Shown here in pieces: positions 18,047 to 26,820 of a DNA stretch of 64,000 nt (position 1 is its first letter; the number at the start of each line of letters is the position of its first letter). Below the pieces are notes generated by a model. That model saw nothing but the letters and a program-made list of their open reading frames with translations, searched no databases and had not been told where the DNA came from. The position numbers and the translations under genes were made by a program. Source of the stretch: Pseudomonas sp. ICMP22404 (GTDB taxonomy: Bacteria > Pseudomonadota > Gammaproteobacteria > Pseudomonadales > Pseudomonadaceae); contig NZ_VCNG01000001.1 of the NCBI RefSeq assembly GCF_006227205.1, positions 124,001 to 188,000 of the forward strand. Reading direction: 5' to 3'.

Positions 18047-18817
18047 TTAGCGAACCACCCCTTCCTCCACCAACAGCTTGAGAATCGCCTCGGCACCGGC
18101 CTCCGGGCTCAGGCCCTTGAGCACTTGCCCGCCTCCGCCGCTGGCCTTGGCCGTGGCGGCTTTCATGCGGTCGGCGCCGCTCTTGGCCTTGATGACTTTC
18201 AAGCGCTTGGGGCGTGGTTTGGCCGGCTGCAGGGTCGCCACCGCCAGCAGAGCGTCGTCGATCACTTCCACTTCTTCAGCGTGCAACGCGCCGCGCCGCG
18301 CCGGGCCGTAGGCGCTTTGCCGTGGTTTCGGCGCAGCGTTATCCACAGTGGCCAGGAATGGCAGGCGCACTTTCAGGCGCCGACGCTGCCCGCGAGGCAG
18401 GGCTTGCAGCACCAGGGCCACGCCATTGTCGAGAGACTCGACCTGGGCCAGGCCCACCACCAGCGGCCAACCGAGGTTTTCCGCCAGCAGAAACGGCAGC
18501 ATGCCTGAGCCTTCGCCGGTTTCCGCCTGGCTACCGGTCAGCACCACCTGAGCACCGGCGTCGCGCAGATAGTCGGTCAGTGCTGGCAGCGCATCGGCAC
18601 CCATAGGGTTTTCCAGCACATGCAATTCGTCCAGCCCCATGCCCAGGTAGGCACGCAGGGCCGGCTCGGCCACGTCGCCCGCGTGCAGCACTTGCAGGTC
18701 GTTACCGGCCAGTTGCAGGCCCAGCTCCACGGCGCGGGCGTCCTGCTCGGCGCGCCGGGGCCGACCGGAGGTGGGGTGCGCGCCGATGGACACCAGGCTG
18801 ATCACTTGAGTACTCAT
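18047..18817 (-). CDS. Electron transfer flavoprotein beta subunit, dimethylglycine demethylase-linked
   Basis: A 256-aa ETF beta-family protein starting MSTQVISLVSIGAHPTSGRP, with DELHVLENP and a VLTGSQAETGEGSGMLPFLLA segment matching the family's nucleotide-binding region. The C-terminus is Ala/Gly-rich. It is the last gene of the dgcA-dgcB-etfA-etfB run, 15 bp after the alpha subunit. The pair resembles PA5400/PA5401 and should accept electrons from the DgcAB demethylase or from the membrane Fe-S protein DgcB. A DnaA-box 9-mer falls inside the gene at 18339. Confidence 0.9.
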   Translation of the reverse strand: MSTQVISLVSIGAHPTSGRPRRAEQDARAVELGLQLAGNDLQVLHAGDVAEPALRAYLGMGLDELHVLENPMGADALPALTDYLRDAGAQVVLTGSQAETGEGSGMLPFLLAENLGWPLVVGLAQVESLDNGVALVLQALPRGQRRRLKVRLPFLATVDNAAPKPRQSAYGPARRGALHAEEVEVIDDALLAVATLQPAKPRPKRLKVIKAKSGADRMKAATAKASGGGGQVLKGLSPEAGAEAILKLLVEEGVVR

Positions 18818-18832
18818 GGTTGAATCCTTAGC

Positions 18833-20053
18833 TTAAGCCGCATCACGCTTGGCCTCGTTGCGGTAAGCCTCTACCGCCGCGATCAAGGCTTGAAGAATCG
18901 CCGCGCTGTCGCCGATCACCGACAGGTCTGCCCGTTTGATCATGTCGCAACCCGGGTCGAGGTTGATCGCCACCACCTTGTCGCAGGCACCGATGCCTTG
19001 CAGGTGCTGGATCGCCCCGGAAATCCCCACGGCCACATAAACCCGTGCGGTGACCCAGGTACCACTGGCGCCGACCTGACGGTCCCGGGCCATGAAACCA
19101 TCGTCCACCGCCACCCGCGAAGCACCTTCGGTGGCGCCCAGGGCCGCAGCGGTCTGATGGAACAGCGCCCAGTCCTTGACCCCGTTGCCCCCCGAGAAGA
19201 TGAACTCGGCTTCGGCCATCGGGATCGCGCCCGGATCCACCGCCACCGCGCCCAGGTCCTCGATGCGCGTCAGGCTACGGGCCACGCTTGTGGATAACTC
19301 AACCGGCAACGCTTCGTGTCGGGTTTCGCTGACCGGCTCGGCACATTCGGCCGCCGCCAGGATCAACCGGGCCAAAGGCCGGGCCAAGTCCTGCAGGCCC
19401 GCGCCGGCACGACCGATGCACTCCTCGCCCTTGACCTGCCAGACACGGGTAGCCGGGCGTTCGCCCAGGGCCGCGGCGAAGCGCCGGCCCAGTTCAGCGC
19501 CACCGCTGCGGCTGTCGGGCAGCAACCAGTGCCGCGGATTGAACTGGTTATCTACAGCGCGCAGACCTTGCACACGTTGCTCCGGTGCATAACCGCTGAA
19601 TTCTTCGCCATCCAGCACCAACAGCCGATCGACGCCGGCCGTGGCGAACGCGCTTTCCTTATGCTCGCCGAAGACCACTGCCAGCACGGCACCGTCCGTA
19701 CCGGCCAGCTGATGAGCCAGACCCAGCAGATCGCGGTCGTGACTGCTGAGGCGTCCGCCCACCATGTCCGGCACCACACAGATGTGGAACGCCGGTTGTG
19801 GCACTTGATGCAACGGCAGTTGCACCTCAGTCGCGGCGCTGCGCTTGGCCGTGCCGCCCTGCTGGGCGCCGCTGCGGTCGATACGCTTGATACCGTTGGG
19901 GCCGATGAAGCCGACGCCATGGACATTCTTGCGAACGATGCCGTTGGGCCCCATCCAGCTGTGCTGTACCGGTTGCATGGCCGCGTGCAACGGGTGCAGG
20001 CGGTTGCGGGCGATCCACTCGGCGCGAGGGTCGCGGCGGATGATGTCGCTCAT
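18833..20053 (-). CDS. Electron transfer flavoprotein alpha subunit, dimethylglycine demethylase-linked
   Basis: A 406-aa ETF alpha-family protein. The C-terminal FAD signature is clear: YVAVGISGAIQHLQGIGACD, then VVAINLDPGCDMIKRADLSV. About 90 N-terminal residues precede the ETF domain, longer than housekeeping EtfA. They carry repeated MGPNGIVRKNVHGVGF and FIGPNGIKRIDR motifs that I cannot assign. The start codon overlaps the dgcB stop by one base (TAATG), which shows tight operon coupling. The reverse complement of TTATCCACA lies within it at 19289. Confidence 0.92.
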   Translation of the reverse strand: MSDIIRRDPRAEWIARNRLHPLHAAMQPVQHSWMGPNGIVRKNVHGVGFIGPNGIKRIDRSGAQQGGTAKRSAATEVQLPLHQVPQPAFHICVVPDMVGGRLSSHDRDLLGLAHQLAGTDGAVLAVVFGEHKESAFATAGVDRLLVLDGEEFSGYAPEQRVQGLRAVDNQFNPRHWLLPDSRSGGAELGRRFAAALGERPATRVWQVKGEECIGRAGAGLQDLARPLARLILAAAECAEPVSETRHEALPVELSTSVARSLTRIEDLGAVAVDPGAIPMAEAEFIFSGGNGVKDWALFHQTAAALGATEGASRVAVDDGFMARDRQVGASGTWVTARVYVAVGISGAIQHLQGIGACDKVVAINLDPGCDMIKRADLSVIGDSAAILQALIAAVEAYRNEAKRDAA

Positions 20054-22002
20054 TAATGCACCTCCGCAGGTTCACGTTTGGCCGGGGCCGCAGACTTGCT
20101 CGGCACCGCCTCTTCGAGCAGGGCATCGGCCACCAGCTCGGCGATGTCCTTGATCATCGGCCGGGGCTCGACCACACCCTCGAGCATCGCGGTGCACTGT
20201 GGGCAACCTACCGCCACCAGCTCGGCGCCGGTTTCGCGGATATCTTCCATGCGCATGTCAGGGATCCGCTGTTTGCCCGGGATGTCGGTGATCGGCGCAC
20301 CGCCGCCGCCGCCGCAGCAACGCGAACGGAAACCGGAACGCTGCATTTCCTTGACCTCGATGCCCAGGGCACGCAGCACCTGGCGTGGCGCCTCGTATTC
20401 GCCGTTGTAGCGACCCAGGTAGCACGGGTCGTGATACGTCACGCTGTCACCCTTGTGCTGACCGAGGTTGAGGGCGCCGGCGTCGATGATTTCCGCCAGG
20501 TAGGTGCTGTGGTGCTGCACCAGGTAGTTGCCATCGAAGGCGCCGTATTCGTTTTTCAGCACGTGGAAACTGTGAGGGTCGCAGGTCACGATGCGGTTGA
20601 ACTTGTATTTGGCCAGGGTCTGGATATTGCGCTTGGCCAACAGTTGGAACGTCGCTTCGTCACCGAGGCGCCGGGCCACGTCGCCACTGTCGCGTTCCTC
20701 GAGACCGAGCACGGCGAAGTCGATATTCGCGGCTTTCAGCACTTTGACGAAGGCACGCAAGGTGCGCTGGTTGCGCATGTCGAAGGCGCCGTCACCGACC
20801 CAGAACAGTACGTCGGTGGATTTCTTCTCGCTGAGCAGGTTCAGGTTCAGATCCGCCGCCCAGTTCATCCGTCCGCCGGGGGCGAAGCCGCCCGGGTTAT
20901 CGGTGGCGATGAGATTTTCCAGTACCTCGGCGCCCTTGTTTGGCGTAGCGCCTTTTTCCAGGGTCAGGTGCCGACGCATGTCGACGATGGCGTCGACATG
21001 CTCGATCATCATCGGGCATTCCTCGACGCAGGCACGGCAAGTGGTGCAAGACCACAGCGTCTCGGCGTCCACCAGGCCGTTGACGATCGGCTGGAGAGGA
21101 TTGCCGCCGTGCTCGCCCACCGGCTTGCCCGGATACGGGCTGCCGGCGAACTTCGCATCGGTGCCGCCGGCCAGGCCGACGACCATGTCCTGGATGAGCT
21201 TCTTCGGGTTCAGCGGCTGACCGGCGGCGAACGCCGGGCAGGCTGCTTCACACTTGCCGCACTGCACGCAGGCGTCGAAACCGAGCAACTGGTTCCAGGT
21301 GAAATCCTTGGGTTTCTCCACGCCCAACGGCGCAGTGGGATCGTTCAGGTCCAACGGCTTCAGGCCGGTGGAGCGACCACCGCCAAAGCGCTCGGCACGA
21401 CGGTGCCAGGCCAGGTGCAAGGCACCGGCGAAGGCATGCTTCATCGGCCCGCCCCAGGTCATGCCGAACAACAGTTCCGACACACCCCACAGCACGCCGA
21501 CGCCCAGGATCGCTGCCAACAGCCAGCCACCGAAGTTTTCCGGGAGAATACCGGCCACCGGCAGGGTCACCAGGAAGAACGATGCCGAGAACGCCAACAG
21601 GCTTTTCGGCAGGCGCATCCACGGGCCTTTGGACAGGCGCGCCGGCGGATTGCGCCGACGCAGGTAGACAAAGATCGCACCGACGAACATCACCGCCGAC
21701 ATCAACAGCAGTGCATAGCCAAGGATACGGTTATGCAGGCCGAAACCGTGCACCAGGATCGCCAGCACGAGCGATGCCACCGCACCACCGGCCGTGGCAA
21801 CGTGGGTGTTGGCAATGTATTTGTCCCGCGCCACCACGTGGTGCAAATCCACCATGTAGCGCTTGGGCATGGCAAAGAGGCCGCCGATCAGGTTGACCTT
21901 GGACGGTCGCCCCCGGCGCCACATGTTCACCCGCCGCAAGGCGCCAAGGACCGCGAGGCCCAAAGCGGCGAACAGCAGGATGGGAAGAAGGGTGTTCAGC
22001 AT
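20053..22002 (-). CDS. dgcB: Dimethylglycine catabolism iron-sulfur membrane protein
   Basis: A 649-aa protein starting MLNTLLPILLFAALGLAV, with a GGGAG site. The N-terminal ~200 residues hold about four membrane spans. Two 4Fe-4S ferredoxin motifs follow, CVQCGKCEAACP and CTTCRACVEECP, then two CCG-type cysteine-rich domains (HDPCYLGRYNG, RCCGGGGGAP, GCPQCTAML), as in HdrD/GlpC-like proteins. It is required with DgcA for dimethylglycine to sarcosine in P. aeruginosa (PA5399) and probably passes electrons to the quinone pool or ETF. Confidence 0.93.
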   Translation of the reverse strand: MLNTLLPILLFAALGLAVLGALRRVNMWRRGRPSKVNLIGGLFAMPKRYMVDLHHVVARDKYIANTHVATAGGAVASLVLAILVHGFGLHNRILGYALLLMSAVMFVGAIFVYLRRRNPPARLSKGPWMRLPKSLLAFSASFFLVTLPVAGILPENFGGWLLAAILGVGVLWGVSELLFGMTWGGPMKHAFAGALHLAWHRRAERFGGGRSTGLKPLDLNDPTAPLGVEKPKDFTWNQLLGFDACVQCGKCEAACPAFAAGQPLNPKKLIQDMVVGLAGGTDAKFAGSPYPGKPVGEHGGNPLQPIVNGLVDAETLWSCTTCRACVEECPMMIEHVDAIVDMRRHLTLEKGATPNKGAEVLENLIATDNPGGFAPGGRMNWAADLNLNLLSEKKSTDVLFWVGDGAFDMRNQRTLRAFVKVLKAANIDFAVLGLEERDSGDVARRLGDEATFQLLAKRNIQTLAKYKFNRIVTCDPHSFHVLKNEYGAFDGNYLVQHHSTYLAEIIDAGALNLGQHKGDSVTYHDPCYLGRYNGEYEAPRQVLRALGIEVKEMQRSGFRSRCCGGGGGAPITDIPGKQRIPDMRMEDIRETGAELVAVGCPQCTAMLEGVVEPRPMIKDIAELVADALLEEAVPSKSAAPAKREPAEVH

Positions 22003-22065
22003 GGTGAAGCTCCCAAAGACCTCAGGTCTTGCAGGCACAGAAACCTGGATGTCTTGCTCGATTCC

Positions 22066-22166
22066 TGTGGGAGCAAGGCTTGCCCGCGATGGGATTGACT
22101 CGGTCAGTCAGATGCTCCGTATCGCTGCTATCGCGGGCAAGCCTTGCTCCCACTGGGTTATCCACA
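22066..22166. repeat. REP pair between dgcA and dgcB, with an adjacent DnaA-box 9-mer
   Basis: Inverted GTGGGAGCAAGGCTTGCCCGC units lie at 22066-22153 inside the operon. TTATCCACA follows at 22158-22166, just 3' of the dgcA stop codon. Confidence 0.85.
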
Positions 22167-22171
22167 AGCCG

Positions 22172-24232
22172 TTAGAAATCCTTGCACAGCCGCAGGGCGT
22201 CATAGATGGCGGCGTGAGTATTACGCTGCGCCACACAGTCACCGATGCGGAACAGCAGGTAGCCATCGCCGCTCTGCTCCAGGCACGGTTGAGGCTTGAT
22301 CGCGAACAGAGCTTCGACGTCGATCTGGCCCTTGTTGCGCGAACCTTCCTTGAGGGCGTAGTAGATTTCCTCGTCCGGCCGCACGCCGTTCTCCACCACC
22401 ACCTGGTCAACCACGCGTTCTTCCTTGGCCCCGGTGTATTCGTTCTCCAGCACCGCCACCAGCTTGTCGCCTTCGCGGTAGACCTTCTCCAGCATCATGT
22501 CCCCGGTCATGATCACTTCTTTCGGGTACATGCTGCGGTAGTAGGTGGGGAACGAGGTCCCGCCAATGGCCACGCCCGGCTTGATATCGTCGGTGACGAT
22601 CTCGACCTGGCTGCCCTTGTCGGCGAGGAAGTCGGCCACCGACATGCCGGTGAACTCACAGATGGTGTCGTAGACCAGCACGTTCTTGCCCGGTGCGACC
22701 TTGCCATCGAGCACGTCCCAGCTGCTGACCACCAGCCCTTCGGCGGCGCCCCAGTGCTCGTTCTGCTCCAGGTTCGGATGACCACCCACCGCCAGCACCA
22801 CCACATCCGGACGCAAGTCCATGATGGTCGCCGCGTCGGCCGCCACGCCCAGGCGCAGGTCGACTTTCAGCCGCGCCAGTTCCAGTTGGAACCAACGGGT
22901 GATACCGGCGATCTGGTCCCGTTGCGGGGCTTTCGAAGCGGTGGTGATCTGCCCACCGATGAATTCTTTCTTCTCGAACAGGGTCACGTCGTGGCCACGT
23001 TCAGCCGCCACGCGAGCGGCTTCCATCCCGGCCGGGCCGGCACCGACCACCACCACCTTGCGTTTCGGCCCGGTGGATTTCTCGATGATGTGCGGCACGC
23101 CCATGTATTCACGGGAGGTCGCGGCGTTCTGGATGCACAGGACGTCCAGGCCTTGGTACTGACGGTCGATGCAGTAGTTGGCGCCGACGCACTGTTTGAT
23201 CTGGTCGACCTGGCCCATTTTGATCTTGGCGATCAGGTGCGGGTCGGCGATGTGGGCACGGGTCATGCCGACCATGTCGACATAACCGCCCTCCAGAATC
23301 CGCGTGGCCTGGTTCGGGTCCTTGATGTTCTGCGCGTGCAGCACCGGAACCTTGACCACTTCCTTGATACCGGCGGCCAGGTGCAGGAACGGCTCCGGTG
23401 GATAACTCATGTTCGGGATGACGTTGGCCAGGGTGTTGTGGGTGTCGCAACCCGAACCCACGACGCCGATGAAGTCCAGCATGCCAGTGTCGTCGTAGTA
23501 CTTGGCGATCTGCTTCATGTCTTCATGGGACAGGCCGTCCGGGTGGAACTCGTCACCGCAGATGCGCATGCCCACGCAGAAGTCGTCGCCCACTTCGGCG
23601 CGCACGGCCTTGAGCACTTCCAGGCCGAACTTCATCCGGCCTTCGAAGCTGCCGCCCCATTCGTCGGTACGCTTGTTGACCCGCGGGCTCCAGAACTGGT
23701 CGATCATGTGCTGGTGCACGGCTGACAGCTCGACGCCGTCCAGGCCACCGGCCTTGGCCCGGCGCGCGGCCTGGGCGTAGTTGCCGATCACCCGCCAGAT
23801 TTCTTCCGGCTCGATGGTCTTGCACGTAGCGCGGTGCACCGGCTCACGGACACCGGACGGCGACATCAGGGTCGGCCAGTTGAAGCCGTCCCAACGCGAG
23901 CGACGGCCCATGTGGGTAATCTGGATCATGATCTTGGCGCCATGCTTGTGCATGGCGTCGGCCAGGTTCTGGAAGTGCGGAATGATGCGGTCGGTGGACA
24001 GGTTCACCGAGCTCCACCACTCCTGCGGGCTGTCGATGGCAACTACCGACGAGCCACCACAAATCGCCAGGCCGATGCCGCCCTTGGCCTTCTCTTCGTA
24101 ATACTTCACGTACCGGTCGGTGGTCATCCCGCCGTCAGTGGCATAGACCTCGGCGTGAGCGGTGCTGAGCACGCGGTTGCGGATGGTCAGTTTGCCGATC
24201 TGGATCGGCTGGAACATTGCTTCAAAAGCCAT
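22172..24232 (-). CDS. dgcA: Dimethylglycine demethylase, TMADH/2,4-dienoyl-CoA reductase family
   Basis: A 686-aa protein. It has an N-terminal FMN-binding old-yellow-enzyme barrel (residues ~1-370: STAHAEVYATDG, VELSAVHQHMIDQFWSP, RVNKRTDEWGGS), then a cysteine cluster QCVGANYCIDR...LCIQNAA near 340-365 for a 4Fe-4S centre. A C-terminal FAD/NAD-like domain follows (VVVVGAGPAGMEAARVAAERG, near 390). This layout is that of trimethylamine dehydrogenase. It oxidises dimethylglycine to sarcosine. It follows the DUF5943-like gene by 15 bp in the same operon. Confidence 0.95.
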   Translation of the reverse strand: MAFEAMFQPIQIGKLTIRNRVLSTAHAEVYATDGGMTTDRYVKYYEEKAKGGIGLAICGGSSVVAIDSPQEWWSSVNLSTDRIIPHFQNLADAMHKHGAKIMIQITHMGRRSRWDGFNWPTLMSPSGVREPVHRATCKTIEPEEIWRVIGNYAQAARRAKAGGLDGVELSAVHQHMIDQFWSPRVNKRTDEWGGSFEGRMKFGLEVLKAVRAEVGDDFCVGMRICGDEFHPDGLSHEDMKQIAKYYDDTGMLDFIGVVGSGCDTHNTLANVIPNMSYPPEPFLHLAAGIKEVVKVPVLHAQNIKDPNQATRILEGGYVDMVGMTRAHIADPHLIAKIKMGQVDQIKQCVGANYCIDRQYQGLDVLCIQNAATSREYMGVPHIIEKSTGPKRKVVVVGAGPAGMEAARVAAERGHDVTLFEKKEFIGGQITTASKAPQRDQIAGITRWFQLELARLKVDLRLGVAADAATIMDLRPDVVVLAVGGHPNLEQNEHWGAAEGLVVSSWDVLDGKVAPGKNVLVYDTICEFTGMSVADFLADKGSQVEIVTDDIKPGVAIGGTSFPTYYRSMYPKEVIMTGDMMLEKVYREGDKLVAVLENEYTGAKEERVVDQVVVENGVRPDEEIYYALKEGSRNKGQIDVEALFAIKPQPCLEQSGDGYLLFRIGDCVAQRNTHAAIYDALRLCKDF

Positions 24233-24247
24233 GGCGCAATCCTCGAC

Positions 24248-24778
24248 TTACAACGGCTTGACGATGAACAGGCCGTCGTCGTGGCCTTCTTCGGAACCAC
24301 CGTAGACCTGCTCGGCCACGGTACGGATCGAACTGCCGCGAGCAGCGAGAATCTGGTCCATGGCACCGGCGAACCAGCCGGTGAACATGTAGTCGACCTT
24401 GCGTCCGACCTTGCCGTACACGTACACGAATGCCGAGTGTTCGAGCTTGACGCTGCAGGTGCCTTTGTCGAGGTCGATGTCCTGGATCTTGAACAGGCCC
24501 CAACCACGTTGCGACAGACGCTTCATGTAGTGTTCGAACACCGCGACGCCTTCCAGGCCGTGGCATTCGGCTTCTTTTTCACACCAGTGCCAGGCGGATT
24601 TGTAGCCGGCCTTGTAGAGGATCTCGGCGTAGGCGTCGGCGCCCAGCACTTCCTCGATGCCCATGTGGTTGTTGACGAAGAAGTGACGCGGTACATAGAG
24701 CATCGGCAGGGCGTCGGAGGTCCAGACACCGGTTTCGCTGTCGACTTCGATAGGCAGTTGAGGGGCGATTTTGGCCAT
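24248..24778 (-). CDS. Conserved DUF5943-like protein of the dgc operon
   Basis: A 176-aa soluble protein, MAKIAPQLPIEVDSETGVW..., ending EEGHDDGLFIVKPL. The family is that of PA5397, whose exact function is not known to me. The overall pattern (HMGIEEVLGADAYAEILYKAG, a Cys-containing AECHGLEG segment) recalls small-ligand-binding 4-vinyl-reductase-type domains, but this is only an impression. It lies immediately upstream of dgcA and downstream of the dipeptidase homologue, so a role in dimethylglycine metabolism is likely. Confidence 0.75.
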   Translation of the reverse strand: MAKIAPQLPIEVDSETGVWTSDALPMLYVPRHFFVNNHMGIEEVLGADAYAEILYKAGYKSAWHWCEKEAECHGLEGVAVFEHYMKRLSQRGWGLFKIQDIDLDKGTCSVKLEHSAFVYVYGKVGRKVDYMFTGWFAGAMDQILAARGSSIRTVAEQVYGGSEEGHDDGLFIVKPL

Positions 24779-24858
24779 TGAAACTTGACTCCGGAAATTC
24801 GTGATGTTGCCCGCGGCGCGGATGGCCGCAGGTAAAGGATTCAGTGCAGCAGCGGCGT

Positions 24859-25836
24859 TTATTCGCCCCAGACGTCTTTCAAAACGTTCACCCAGTTCTC
24901 ACCCATGATCTTGCGCACCACTCGCTCGGAATGACCGCGCTTGAGCAGCGTTTCGGTGAGGTTCGGGAACTCGCCCACGGTGCGGATGCCCAGGGGGTTG
25001 ATGATCTTGCCGAAGCTGGTCAGACGGCGGGCGTAGCCCTTGTCGTGGGTCAGCATTTCGAAGAACGCCTGATCGTGGCCCTGGGTGAAGTCGGTACCGA
25101 TGCCAATGGCGTCCTCACCGACGATGTTCATGGTGTATTCGATGGCTTCGGCGTAGTCGTCGATGGTCGAATCGATGCCCTTGGCCAGGAACGGCGCAAA
25201 CATGGTCACGCCGACGAAACCGCCATGATCGGCAATGAATTTCAGTTCTTCATCGGACTTGTTGCGTGGGTGCTCTTTCAAGCCGGACGGCAGGCAGTGG
25301 GAGTAGCAGACGGGCTTCTTCGACTCGAGGATGACCTCTTCGGAAGTCTTGGAACCGACGTGGGACAGGTCGCACATGATGCCGACACGGTTCATCTCGG
25401 CAACGATTTCACGACCGAAACCCGACAGGCCACCGTCGCGCTCGTAGCAGCCGGTGCCGACCAGGTTCTGGGTGTTGTAGCACATCTGCACCACACCGAC
25501 GCCGAGCTGCTTGAAGATCTCGACGTAACCGAGCTGGTCTTCGAAGGCGTGGGCGTTCTGGAAGCCGAAGATGATGCCGGTCTTGCCCTGTTCCTTGGCG
25601 AGGCGGATGTCCGCAGTGGTTTTCACCGGGATCACCAGGTCGCTATTCTCGCGGATCAGTTTCTGGCTGGCTGCGATGTTGTTGATGGTGGCCTGGAAGC
25701 CTTCCCATACCGACACGGTGCAGTTGGCAGCGGTCAGGCCGCCCTTGCGCATGTCTTCGAACAGGTCGCGGTTCCATTTGGCAATGATCAGCCCGTCGAT
25801 AACGATGCTGTCGGCGTGCAATTCGGCTGGGCTCAT
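24859..25836 (-). CDS. M19 membrane-dipeptidase homologue lacking canonical metal ligands
   Basis: A 325-aa renal-dipeptidase-fold protein, first gene of the dgc operon. Family landmarks remain: CDLSHVG, VCYSHCLPSG, GIGTDFTQGHDQ. However, the N-terminal H-x-D zinc motif (usually DGHND) reads DGLIIAKWNRD, and the bridging-Glu region (usually E-G) reads GFQNAHAF with Gln. A typical binuclear zinc site therefore cannot form. The position matches PA5396, upstream of the DUF5943-like gene and dgcA. It may act on a small betaine-related substrate or bind rather than hydrolyse it. Confidence 0.8.
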   Translation of the reverse strand: MSPAELHADSIVIDGLIIAKWNRDLFEDMRKGGLTAANCTVSVWEGFQATINNIAASQKLIRENSDLVIPVKTTADIRLAKEQGKTGIIFGFQNAHAFEDQLGYVEIFKQLGVGVVQMCYNTQNLVGTGCYERDGGLSGFGREIVAEMNRVGIMCDLSHVGSKTSEEVILESKKPVCYSHCLPSGLKEHPRNKSDEELKFIADHGGFVGVTMFAPFLAKGIDSTIDDYAEAIEYTMNIVGEDAIGIGTDFTQGHDQAFFEMLTHDKGYARRLTSFGKIINPLGIRTVGEFPNLTETLLKRGHSERVVRKIMGENWVNVLKDVWGE

Positions 25837-26070
25837 CAGGCAGTCCCCTTTTATCGGATTTCATGCGCCGAATCGTCTGCCGGCGCTTTGGGGCCAGCAT
25901 ATGCCTGAGGGCCGTGGCGACCCGGTGCAAAAACGACAGGGGAATTGCCGAAAGCGTCAATCCGCGACAAAGGGCTGCGACAGGCCCATCCTCCCCGTCT
26001 GTTCTTTGCCCGGCGCTTGCGCCAGAATCCGCTGCATCACTGGTTTTCACTGGACTCGAGCGGCAACGCA

Positions 26071-26472
26071 ATGAAATCAATCCTCCTGGCTTTGGCACTG
26101 ATCAGCACCGTCGCCCATGCGACCGAAGACACCGAACAGAACCCTTGCGACGCCGTCGAAAACGACGTCCAGACCCTGGCCTGCTCGGCCTATGGCAAGA
26201 CGGCCGCCGAACAGCTGCTGAGCGAAAACCTGCAAAGCCTCAACGAACGCCTGCAGACCCGCTACGGCAGCGACAAGGCCCAGCTCAACGACATCACCGG
26301 CAAGATCAAGGCCGCCCAGCAACTATGGCAGAAGCAGCGCGAGGCCGATTGCGCCATCGCCGCCTTCCCGGCCAAACCGGGCAGCGAAGCGTACAAAATC
26401 GCCGAAAACGACTGCATGGCCCAGGTGAGCGATGATCGGTCGGAGTTTTTGGAGTCGATTGGGCAGGAGTGA
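26071..26472 (+). CDS. Periplasmic LprI-like/DUF1311 protein
   Basis: A 133-aa protein with a signal peptide, MKSILLALALISTVAHA, cleaved near residue 17. The mature part has cysteines and a helical LNERLQTRYGSDKAQL...QQLWQKQREADCA pattern typical of DUF1311 lysozyme-inhibitor LprI-like proteins. The ATG at 26071 is chosen because the signal peptide starts there; the open frame extends upstream to 25945. It is divergent from the dgc operon. The 25837-26070 gap holds the promoters of both, with no clear operator. Confidence 0.8.
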   Translation: MKSILLALALISTVAHATEDTEQNPCDAVENDVQTLACSAYGKTAAEQLLSENLQSLNERLQTRYGSDKAQLNDITGKIKAAQQLWQKQREADCAIAAFPAKPGSEAYKIAENDCMAQVSDDRSEFLESIGQE

Positions 26473-26519
26473 TGACGGGGCAATATCCAGACACCGTTCA
26501 TGCATTGGCTTCGGAAAAA

Positions 26520-26559
26520 ATATAAGTCAGGATTCGCAAATCTTATAAAAGACTTATAT
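26520..26559. promoter_or_regulatory. Inverted-repeat operator of the toxin-antitoxin operon
   Basis: A perfect 9-bp inverted repeat, ATATAAGTC at 26520-26528 and GACTTATAT at 26551-26559, lies directly upstream of the toxin start at 26566. The stretch is very AT-rich. Autoregulation by the HTH antitoxin is the likely role. Confidence 0.65.
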
Positions 26560-26565
26560 TCTTTC

Positions 26566-26820
26566 ATGAACACTATCTACTGGACCCGAAAAGCCGTTAA
26601 GCAGCTTCTGAAATTGCATTCTCTCCATCAGACTCAGGTCCGGGACGCCATCTCGGCTCTCGTTGAAATGCCTGATGTGGTGAATGTCAAAGCGCTTGTC
26701 GGCCATGGCTACGCTTACCGCCTTCGAGTTGGGAGCTATCGAGTCATGTTCGATTGGGACGGGGCGATCAAGGTCGTCAGCATTCAAGAGGTCAAGAAAC
26801 GCGATGAACGTACCTACTGA
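26566..26820 (+). CDS. RelE/HigB-type toxin
   Basis: An 84-aa protein, MNTIYWTRKAVKQLLKL..., with the ParE/RelE-fold pattern ...YRLRVGSYRVMFDWDG and a final VSIQEVKKRDERTY. The R-V-G-x-Y-R-V motif is the family hallmark for mRNA interferases. It precedes the antitoxin, the HigBA-like order, and overlaps it by 17 bp. The start is chosen by alignment to the family and its position behind the operator. Confidence 0.88.
   Translation: MNTIYWTRKAVKQLLKLHSLHQTQVRDAISALVEMPDVVNVKALVGHGYAYRLRVGSYRVMFDWDGAIKVVSIQEVKKRDERTY

Noticed and set aside
20056..23725. Two long plus-strand frames (680 and 620 codons) opposite dgcB and dgcA
   Set aside because: Both are antisense to genes with intact Fe-S and flavin motifs; no domain or ribosome site supports them.
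25863..26435. A 190-codon frame overlapping the LprI-like gene
   Set aside because: It is in another frame, Arg-rich and without motifs, while the overlapping frame has a clear signal peptide.
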